Below, piece by piece: positions 39,401 through 45,433 of a stretch of 64,000 nt of DNA. A program made the translations under genes and the position numbers. The notes beneath the pieces were generated by a model. That model was not told the origin of the DNA. It saw only the letters and a list, made by a program, of their open reading frames with translations, and searched no databases. The stretch comes from Ignavibacteriota bacterium (lineage in GTDB: Bacteria; Bacteroidota; Ignavibacteria; UBA10030; SZUA-254), in the NCBI GenBank assembly GCA_025358305.1, contig JANYJZ010000040.1:52468-116467 (forward strand), given 5' to 3'. Every line of letters begins with the position of its first letter. Position 1 is the stretch's first letter.

Positions 39401-39884
39401 CGGAGCGGGAGAGATGACCGCACAGCAGCAGGCGGAGTACCAGCGTCTCGGCGGCCAGCAGAGCGCGCTCCAGAAATCGCTCGAACAGCTATCCGCGGAA
39501 GCGAAGAACAGCGGAGAGTTCAGCAAGCTCCTAGGCGACCTCGACCAGGTCGCGAAAGAGATGCAGGAAGTGCAGACGGACCTCACCCAAGGGAACGTCA
39601 ATCCTGAAACGGTCAAAAAGCAGGAACGCATCCTCTCCCGGCTCCTCGAATCGACGCGATCCATGCGCGAACGGGACTATGAGAAGAAGCGTACGGCGAG
39701 CGCCGGAACGGCCACGCCGCACGCGAGCCCGGCCGACCTGGACCTCTCGACCCAGGAAGGGAAGAACAAGCTGCGTGACGAACTGCGGAAAGTGCTTGAG
39801 GGGACCTACTCGAAGGACTACGAGGATCTTATCAGGAAGTATTACGAACAGCTCGAACAGGAGAAGGTGGACCAGCGCCCGTAA
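36462..39884 (+). CDS. DUF4175 family membrane protein with long coiled coil
   Basis: An 1140-residue protein. Two or three N-terminal hydrophobic helices (ALAAGVLAWALLSLVFLTV; ALTFAVLFGSGGAFLWFA; one near 165-182) anchor it. Residues about 190-500 look like beta-sandwich domains (for example RVAPPAYTRIPESALP). From about 520 to 870 it is an extended Q/K/E/M-rich coiled coil (QESQELKKDIEELQKDMKKG is typical). A Gly/Met/Gln-rich low-complexity stretch follows near 900-990, and a short charged C-terminus. This order matches DUF4175. It is the last plus-strand gene before pyrF, whose end is 2 bp away on the opposite strand. Function unknown; a role in envelope stress is only suggested by the context in relatives. 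Confidence 0.88.
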   Translation: MTQAPSRYRVILERLNAVRRRRDMFALAAGVLAWALLSLVFLTVGIVLEQIFAFGTAARTALTFAVLFGSGGAFLWFAARPLLVAARVLPSDSDEAIARIVGQHFPAVRDRLLDAMQLHERRADLEKNYSLPLIEASFEDVYRAVESLDFTQAVDGARVRAFRKYALAAAGVAVLLFVVSPSNYLVSLDKLIHYGQSYAAVQPVRFTITPGDAEVVRGEDVLIAVTTEGAPVRTLFLHTRQQGELEFEHQSLAPSGDRTFAATIPQLKLTTEYYVSAEDAASDKFHITVVDRPLVRSLTVRVAPPAYTRIPESALPENTGDVTAYPGSSVRLSALPNKPLQSAALVFSDSSRVAARIGADGVTASFIVRRPTSYHIVLKDTGGLSSVDPIEYVVKVLTDAPPTVEIVSPGKNVDVAENLLLSLLIRAKDDFGFTKMRLGYRLTQSKYEQPGTDDTFLDLPLEAKSRTDVEVSHVWDLSPLHLVPEDAVAYFVEVFDNDNVNGPKSARSQTYIVRLPSLEEVFAEVAKTHDQSAESMQSVAQESQELKKDIEELQKDMKKGKDKMDWQQQKKVEEMAQRYDAMKKKLEETASQMDEMMKKMEENKVLSDKTMEKYQELQKLMEQLNSPELQEALKKLQASMKQLTPEQMKQSLEQVKNAEEQFRESLERTIELLKRIHIEQKLDELVKRAESLKEQQSALKEQTGKTDPKDQQKRDELAQKQSDLQKQADAMEKEAADLAKKMEEFSKEMPLEEMAKAQSQLSKSQVQKKMQQSAQQMQSGSMQSAQQSEKESEQDLSEFQQKMEEVQKSLQEKQTKQIVNEMRKQLQNAVELSKRQEALKDETGALDPNSQRFRENAQRQNEVMNDLSNVAQALSELAKKTFAVGPEMGKEIGNALQQMGAATEQMEGRNPGGASGQQLQAMGSLNRAAMMMEGALSGMMQGGKGGSGMAGMMARLGQMAGAQGGVNSGTQQAMGSGGPGGAGEMTAQQQAEYQRLGGQQSALQKSLEQLSAEAKNSGEFSKLLGDLDQVAKEMQEVQTDLTQGNVNPETVKKQERILSRLLESTRSMRERDYEKKRTASAGTATPHASPADLDLSTQEGKNKLRDELRKVLEGTYSKDYEDLIRKYYEQLEQEKVDQRP

Positions 39885-39886
39885 AC

Positions 39887-40708
39887 TCAGCGGCGCAGCG
39901 ATTCCCGGATCCTGTTCATCTCCTCCCGCATCGCCAACGCTGCCGAGCGCGCTGCTTCTGCGAAATCGGCGCCGCCCGAAGCATACAGAATAGACCTCCC
40001 CACGTTGATCACCGCAAGCTCCCCCTTCGCGTCGCACCCGTACCGAATCGTCGCCCGAAGGTCTCCCTTTTGAGCGCCAATGCCAGGAATGAGGAGCGGC
40101 ATATCGGGCACGAGTGAGCGGATCCGCTTGAGTTCCGCGGGACGCGTCGCCCCCACGACCAACCCGATGTTCTTCTTCGTGTTCCACTCCTTTGCCTTCA
40201 GGACGACGTGCTCGTAGAGCGGCTTGCCGCCGGAGCGCAAGTGCTGGAAGTCCGCCGACCCTTCGTTCGACGTGACGGCAAGGAGGAACGCCCCCTGTTC
40301 CGCCCGCCGGATGAACGGTTCGACGGAATCCTTTCCCATGTAGGGCGACACGGTGGATGCGTCGAATTTCCAGTCGGCACACAGAAGCATGGCCTGGTGT
40401 TCCGCCGTGCTGCCGATGTCGCCGCGCTTCCCGTCGCCGATCGACACGACGGCGCGGGGGATGAGTGTGAGCGTGTCATGGACCGTGCGGTAGCCCCGTT
40501 CTCCCGTCGACTCGTAGAAGGCGATGTTGAGCTTGTAGGCGCAGACGAGGTCGCTCGTCGCCTCGATGATCCGGCGGTTGAAGGCAAGCTGGGGGTTCTT
40601 CTCCCCTCGAAGCGAGCGGGGGAGCTTCCGGACGTCGGGGTCGAGCCCGATGCAAAGGAGGGAATCGTTCGTGCGCTGGATGCGCCGGAGTTTCTCGATG
40701 AAGAGCAT
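39887..40708 (-). CDS. pyrF: Orotidine 5'-phosphate decarboxylase
   Basis: A 273-residue enzyme converting OMP to UMP, the last step of pyrimidine synthesis. It is of the longer type 2 class: SLLCIGLDPDVRKLP at the N-terminus, YKLNIAFYESTG, the catalytic motif SIGDGKRGDIGSTAEH containing the D-x-K-x-x-D residues, and LLIPGIGAQKGD for the phosphate-binding loop. It is the last gene of the long minus-strand run, 48 bp downstream of a small lipoprotein gene, and its stop nearly touches that of the convergent DUF4175 gene with no terminator between. Confidence 0.96.
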   Translation of the reverse strand: MLFIEKLRRIQRTNDSLLCIGLDPDVRKLPRSLRGEKNPQLAFNRRIIEATSDLVCAYKLNIAFYESTGERGYRTVHDTLTLIPRAVVSIGDGKRGDIGSTAEHQAMLLCADWKFDASTVSPYMGKDSVEPFIRRAEQGAFLLAVTSNEGSADFQHLRSGGKPLYEHVVLKAKEWNTKKNIGLVVGATRPAELKRIRSLVPDMPLLIPGIGAQKGDLRATIRYGCDAKGELAVINVGRSILYASGGADFAEAARSAALAMREEMNRIRESLRR

Positions 40709-40756
40709 GATTGAAAATGCCTGGCGTTTTGTTGGTTGAAGTATGCGGTGTCTGAC

Positions 40757-41152
40757 TTAATACCAAGTAGTATGAGCGGCGATGATGAGGAGGGCGGCCA
40801 GCACGCCGGCCGCGAGGAGGGCGGCGATACCGACATAGCCGAGGAGATTGACCTCTTCGACAGAGACCAATTCGATGTCATCAAGCGCAATGGTTCCCTC
40901 CCAATGTGCTGTCGCATTGCTGACGCTATTTGTTGTGATCCGCCTTGTTCCTGTGACGGAGCCGTGGACCCCTCCGGTCACGGCATATGTGCCCTGTTCA
41001 AATAGGATCCGCCGCCCGTCGTTCGTGTGGACGGTGATCAACCTCCCGTCGTCATGAGCGAGGTGTTCCGGCTCGTAGACCGACGTCGTCGTGCAGCCGA
41101 GAACCTGGATCGACATCACAAGTGCCATGATCCACGCAATGTGGCGCATCAT
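40757..41152 (-). CDS. Small lipoprotein with C-terminal membrane helix (paralogue of neighbour)
   Basis: A 131-residue protein with a lipoprotein signal ending in the lipobox VLGC and a mature N-terminus CTTTSVYEPEHL. The middle (HTNDGRRILFEQGTYAVTGG; SNATAHWEGTIALDDIELV) is beta-rich, and the C-terminus has a hydrophobic helix (LLGYVGIAALLAAGVLAALL). I chose the ATG at 41152, which has GGTGAG 8 bases upstream; a GTG at 41158 is in frame. It is paralogous along its whole length to the gene at 41223-41609. Function unknown; a membrane-proximal envelope role is inferred. Confidence 0.75.
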   Translation of the reverse strand: MMRHIAWIMALVMSIQVLGCTTTSVYEPEHLAHDDGRLITVHTNDGRRILFEQGTYAVTGGVHGSVTGTRRITTNSVSNATAHWEGTIALDDIELVSVEEVNLLGYVGIAALLAAGVLAALLIIAAHTTWY

Positions 41153-41222
41153 TGTCACAGCTCACCCCGATGAGTAGGTCGAAATTGTGTCCTGCAATGA
41201 CGAGGACAGAGGGCCACGTCCT

Positions 41223-41609
41223 CTAGTTCCACCCGTATGGGGTGAGGTGCGTGATCGTATACACTACCACGACGACAGCTCCAAGCCATGCGGCATCCCC
41301 GATGAAGTTGAGCTGCTTCACGGTGACCGATGCAACGTCGTGAAGCGGGATTGTACCCTCCCATCTCTCGGTCGCATTGCTGACGGTGTTTGTCACGCGC
41401 TGCCCCACACCTCTGATGGAGTCCTGTGCCTCGCCGATGATCGCATAGTCCCCGGCCTCAAACCGGATGCTTGCCCCGTCCTTCGTATGCACGGTGACGG
41501 CCCGGTCCTCGTCTTCGGAAAGGTGTTCGGGCGTGTAGACCGACGTCGTCGTGCATCCGGTCAGTCCGAATAGGAAACCTGCGATCGACGACCACACCAG
41601 TCGCCGCAT
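41223..41609 (-). CDS. Small lipoprotein with C-terminal membrane helix (paralogue of neighbour)
   Basis: A 128-residue protein. The signal MRRLVWSSIAGFLFGLTGC ends in a lipobox and gives the mature start CTTTSVYTPEHL, nearly identical to its neighbour. The rest (HTKDGASIRFEAGDYAIIGE; SNATERWEGTIPLHDVASV) aligns with the neighbouring gene, and a C-terminal hydrophobic stretch (AAWLGAVVVVVYTITHL) follows. The ATG overlaps the stop of the upstream S9 peptidase by one base, so the two are translationally coupled. No named family recognised. Confidence 0.78.
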   Translation of the reverse strand: MRRLVWSSIAGFLFGLTGCTTTSVYTPEHLSEDEDRAVTVHTKDGASIRFEAGDYAIIGEAQDSIRGVGQRVTNTVSNATERWEGTIPLHDVASVTVKQLNFIGDAAWLGAVVVVVYTITHLTPYGWN

Positions 41610-43678
41610 CACGGCACCTGGTCCGGATGGAGATACTCCTTCAGCCAGCTGAAGACCGTTTTGTGCCACAGCTCGCTGTTTTGGGGCTTCAATACCCAGT
41701 GCCCCTCATCGGGGAAATAGAGGAACTTCGAGGGGACGCCCCGGCGCTGGAGGGTCGTGAAGAGCTGTTGCGCTTCGGCGAGCGGGATCCTGTAGTCGAG
41801 TTCGCTGTGGATGATGAGGTTCGGCGTCTTGAAGTTCTGCGCATACTTGTGCGGAGAATACTCTTCCTGATCGGGGCTCTCCCACGGCTTGCCGTGCTCC
41901 CACTCGTCAAACCAGACTTCCTCGGTCGAGCCGTACATGCTCGCGAAGTTATAGACGCCGTCGTGCGTGATGAGGGTCTTGAACTTGTCGGTGTGGCCCT
42001 GGAACCAGTTCATCATGTAACCGCCATAGGAGGCGCCCGCGGCGGCCATCCGTGTCGTGTCGATGTACGGGAGGGCCTCCAGGTACCCGAGACAGTTCAT
42101 GAGATCGACGTAGACCTTGCCGGCCCAGTCTCGGCTGATCTCATCTGTGAACTTCTGTCCGAACCCCGTGCTGCCGCGGGGGTTCGGGAGGGCCAACACG
42201 TATCCCTGCGCCGCCCAGATCTGGGGGTTCCACCGCGTGGACCAGGAGTTCATCCAGGCGCCTTGGGGGCCTCCGTGGACCCAGAAGACGAGCGGGTACT
42301 TCTTTGTCGCGTCGAACGCCGGCGGCTTGATGATCCACATCTGGACCGGCGTTCCGCCCGCGCCGGGGACGGTGACGCTTTCCGGTTCGTTCAGCGCGAG
42401 CCCGGAGAAAAGCTTGTCATTCGTCTTTGTGAGCCGCCGGGCAGTCTTGCCGTCGGCGGAGGACGTGTAGACCTCGGCCGAACGGGTCGAGTACGAACGG
42501 GAGAAGACGAGCATCGATCCGTCCGTGGAGATGTTCACGTCGCCGTTCACGCCGCCTTCGACGAGCTTCCGGACGTCGCCGCCCTTGAGCGTCACCGACC
42601 AGAGCGGCTTTGTGGCCTTTTCTTCGGCGTCGAAATAGAGTGTCTTACTGTTGGCGGACCAGACCATGGCCTCGACGTTCGAGTCGAAGTTGTCCGTGAG
42701 ACTCCGCGTCGCGCCGGTCGTGCGGTCGTAGAGCATAAGCTGCCAGCGGTCCGCTTCAAAGCCTGCCCGGGACTGGGCGCGGTAGGCGATGTACTTGCCG
42801 TCGGGGGAGTAGCGCGGGTAGACGTCCGCCGCGAGGTTCGCCGTGATCTGCTTGCGCTCGCCCGTCGTCAGGTTGACCGTGTAAATGTCGTGGTTCGTGC
42901 TCCAGGCGCCCTCGCGCGTCGGGAACGGCGTGGCGGTATAGGCGATCTCCTTTGCGTCGGGGGAGAATGCAAAATCGTCGCCTGTGGAGAACGTCGAAGC
43001 GGTGGGCACCGCGTCGCGGTCCCCGGGAGTGACGTCGCGCGGATCGCCGCCGGCGGCGTCGATGACGAAGATGTGCTGGCGCTTGTCGTCCACCCAGCTG
43101 TCCCAATGCCGGTAGAGGAGCTGCGTGAAGATGCGGGCCTTCACCTTGCTCGTGTCGCGGCCGTCCTGCTTCTGCTTGTTGAGGGCGTCGCTCTGCGAAT
43201 ACGGCTTGTCGGAGAATTCCGGGAAGACCGCTGAGACGAACGCCAGCGTGGACCCGTCGGGGGACCAGACCGCGCTCGAGGCTTCGCTCGAGATGGACGT
43301 CAGCTGTTTCGCCTCGCCGCCCGCGGCGCTCTGGAGGTAGATCTGGAATGATCCATTGCGGTTCGACTCGAATGCGATCGTCTTCCCGTCGGGGGACCAC
43401 ACCGGATGGCGGTCATGGCGCGGCGAGCTGGTGAACTTGCGTGGTTCTCCGCCGGAGGATGGGATGATCCAGATGTCGCTGTTCGTCCGGTTCTCCGCCT
43501 TCAGGACGTCGGCGACGACGAAGGCGACGCTCTTCCCGTCGGGGGAGAGCTGCGGGTCGGAGAGGCGCTTGGACCGGAACATATCTTCGAGCTCCATCGG
43601 ACGCTTCGTCTGCGCGGCGAGACCGAGGGTGAAGAGAAAGAGGATGAGAAATGCGAAGCGCGTCGTTCGGGAGGTCAA
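41609..43678 (-). CDS. S9 family peptidase (prolyl oligopeptidase/dipeptidyl peptidase type), exported
   Basis: A 689-residue serine peptidase. A signal peptide (RFAFLILFLFTLGLAAQ) is followed by an N-terminal propeller of PD40 repeats (LSPDGKSVAFVVADV; WSPDGKTIAFESNR) and a C-terminal alpha/beta hydrolase domain. The catalytic serine lies in GASYGGYM, the aspartate in ELDYRIPLAE and the histidine in DEGHWV. I placed the start at the TTG at 43678, which has AAGGAG about 8 bases upstream and begins exactly at the signal peptide; the frame is open to a GTG inside dcd. It likely degrades peptides in the periplasm. It is coupled to the downstream lipoprotein gene. Confidence 0.93.
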   Translation of the reverse strand: MTSRTTRFAFLILFLFTLGLAAQTKRPMELEDMFRSKRLSDPQLSPDGKSVAFVVADVLKAENRTNSDIWIIPSSGGEPRKFTSSPRHDRHPVWSPDGKTIAFESNRNGSFQIYLQSAAGGEAKQLTSISSEASSAVWSPDGSTLAFVSAVFPEFSDKPYSQSDALNKQKQDGRDTSKVKARIFTQLLYRHWDSWVDDKRQHIFVIDAAGGDPRDVTPGDRDAVPTASTFSTGDDFAFSPDAKEIAYTATPFPTREGAWSTNHDIYTVNLTTGERKQITANLAADVYPRYSPDGKYIAYRAQSRAGFEADRWQLMLYDRTTGATRSLTDNFDSNVEAMVWSANSKTLYFDAEEKATKPLWSVTLKGGDVRKLVEGGVNGDVNISTDGSMLVFSRSYSTRSAEVYTSSADGKTARRLTKTNDKLFSGLALNEPESVTVPGAGGTPVQMWIIKPPAFDATKKYPLVFWVHGGPQGAWMNSWSTRWNPQIWAAQGYVLALPNPRGSTGFGQKFTDEISRDWAGKVYVDLMNCLGYLEALPYIDTTRMAAAGASYGGYMMNWFQGHTDKFKTLITHDGVYNFASMYGSTEEVWFDEWEHGKPWESPDQEEYSPHKYAQNFKTPNLIIHSELDYRIPLAEAQQLFTTLQRRGVPSKFLYFPDEGHWVLKPQNSELWHKTVFSWLKEYLHPDQVP

Positions 43679-43716
43679 GGGGAGTGCTCCTTCTGTAGTT
43701 GTGAGGCCGGATCGAC

Positions 43717-44253
43717 CTAGAGGAAGTTCTTCCACATCATCGATTCGACCGGTTTTCCGGTCTTCTTATTGTACTTTGCCGACTTCTTCTTGTTGTAGGG
43801 AGTCGCCACCTCGCCGTTCACCTCGAAATAGATGAGCTGTCCGATCGGCATGCCGGCGTAGATACGGACCGGCTGCCGGACGGAGATCTCGAGCGTCCAG
43901 CTGTTGCAGAACCCAATGTCGCCCTTGCCGGCCGTCGCGTGAATGTCGATGCCGAGCCTCCCGATGCTGCTCTTTCCCTCGAGGAACGGCACGTGGCGGT
44001 GCGTCTCGGTATATTCCTCCGTGACGCCGAGATAGAGCTTGCTCGGGACGAGGATGAGCCCCTCCTTCGGGATGCGGAAGTAGTGCACCTTGTTGTGGAC
44101 GCGTGCGTCGAGGATCTCGTCCTTGTAGAGTGCGAGCCACTCGCCGAGATGGACGTCGTAGCTGTTGGAACCGAGGTACTTCCGGTTGAAGGGAGTGATG
44201 ACGATGTGGCCCAGCTTGCGTTCGGCGAGGATCTGTGTGTCGGTGAGGATCAT
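43717..44253 (-). CDS. dcd: dCTP deaminase
   Basis: A 178-residue enzyme that deaminates dCTP (to dUTP, or to dUMP in bifunctional members), supplying thymidylate synthesis. It begins MILTDTQILAERKLGHI, with GSNSYDVHLG, the conserved EGKSSIGRLGIDIHATAG and the catalytic glutamate in WTLEI. The ATG at 44253 gives the canonical N-terminus; the frame opens further upstream without similarity. The C-terminus is lysine-rich and ends WKNFL. It sits 58 bp after the secreted nuclease gene and 38 bp before the S9 peptidase. Confidence 0.95.
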   Translation of the reverse strand: MILTDTQILAERKLGHIVITPFNRKYLGSNSYDVHLGEWLALYKDEILDARVHNKVHYFRIPKEGLILVPSKLYLGVTEEYTETHRHVPFLEGKSSIGRLGIDIHATAGKGDIGFCNSWTLEISVRQPVRIYAGMPIGQLIYFEVNGEVATPYNKKKSAKYNKKTGKPVESMMWKNFL

Positions 44254-44311
44254 GAAGCCTGCATTGCGATTGTGAGGTTGCCGGCGCTCTCTCTGCCCGG
44301 GTGAGGGCGCG

Positions 44312-45433
44312 TCAGCGCATGAGTACCATCTTGCCCGTTTGGGTGTGCGATCCGCTCCGCAAGACGTAGAGGTAGATCCCGCTCGCCTGGCCGCTCGCAT
44401 CCCACGAGATGTCGTGCGTGCCCGGCGTGAGGGTTCCGTTGAAAAGCACGGCGACCTCGTGTCCGAGAACGTCGTACACCGAGAATCGTGCCCATGCGAT
44501 CTCCGAGTTCTCCACGACGAAGCGCGTTGTCGGATTGAACGGGTTCGGGTAATTCTGTTTGAGCCTCACCGAGGACGGCATCGCGGCGAGCGCGTCGTGG
44601 ACGTCCGAACTCAGGCCGGCGTTCACCCACGCCGTATACCAAAGGCTCGCGACGGCGACCGAGGCCGACTGGAACTGGTCTTTGGTGAACCCGCCCAAGC
44701 GCGCCCACATGGCGTCGTAGTACGCGGTACTGGAGGTGCTCCCCGTGAGCGTCTGAGCGTAGAGGTCGGTGTGATTGATCGAATCGACGAAGGAGTTCGA
44801 GACGTAGAGGTAGTCGAAGGCGAACCCCAGGGGATCGGCGATGTAGCGCGCCGAATCGGGCGCGATGACGATCTCCGCCTGGTGGGCGTTCACCATCGAG
44901 CTCTCATAGCGCGAATGCACCCCGTTGACGTTATAGAATTTCGTCGCGTGGAGGGGCTGGTGGCCGTCCCCGATGTAGTGCCCAAGGTCGGCCATCGTCT
45001 GCATCGCATTGGGGAGGTCGTTGTTGCGCAGTTGGTTCGTGAGGGTGTCGACGAGCCAGGCCGTCGCCCACGGATTGATCGAGTTCCGCTTTACCCGGTC
45101 CCAGCCGTAGAGCGCGATGACGGTATTGAGGTCGTGCGGCAGATTGTGAAAATCAGGGTAATCGTCGATGTCGATGAAATGCCGTTCCCACTCGGCGTAG
45201 AACGACGTATCGCTGTTGTTGCGGCGGATATCCGCATCGCTCGCGTGCGCCTCGAAGAACGCGCTGTCGGCGGCCAAGGACGCCATCTCGGCCGGGAGAT
45301 GCCGGACGGCGGTCCGGTTGATGATCTTGTGCCCGGTCGCGCCCCATGCGTAGGCGATCGCGATGGCGATGACGACCAAACCGATGAACGTGACGAGCGG
45401 GCGGGCGGTGCGGCGGAACGAGGGGAGGTTCAT
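44312..45433 (-). CDS. S1/P1-type zinc nuclease or phospholipase, type IX secretion cargo
   Basis: A 373-residue exported protein. The signal peptide ends just before AWGATGHKIINRTAV, placing a tryptophan at the mature N-terminus, as in S1/P1 nuclease and zinc phospholipase C where it binds zinc. Other zinc ligands appear in HFIDIDDYPDFH and MADLGHYIGDGHQPLH. Residues from about 285 to the end form a type A sorting domain (LKQNYPNPFNPTTRFVV; SVYDVLGHEVAVL), so the protein should be exported across the outer membrane. Substrate, nucleic acid or phospholipid, cannot be decided. The ATG overlaps the stop of the Lon-like protease gene by 4 bases. Confidence 0.88.
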   Translation of the reverse strand: MNLPSFRRTARPLVTFIGLVVIAIAIAYAWGATGHKIINRTAVRHLPAEMASLAADSAFFEAHASDADIRRNNSDTSFYAEWERHFIDIDDYPDFHNLPHDLNTVIALYGWDRVKRNSINPWATAWLVDTLTNQLRNNDLPNAMQTMADLGHYIGDGHQPLHATKFYNVNGVHSRYESSMVNAHQAEIVIAPDSARYIADPLGFAFDYLYVSNSFVDSINHTDLYAQTLTGSTSSTAYYDAMWARLGGFTKDQFQSASVAVASLWYTAWVNAGLSSDVHDALAAMPSSVRLKQNYPNPFNPTTRFVVENSEIAWARFSVYDVLGHEVAVLFNGTLTPGTHDISWDASGQASGIYLYVLRSGSHTQTGKMVLMR

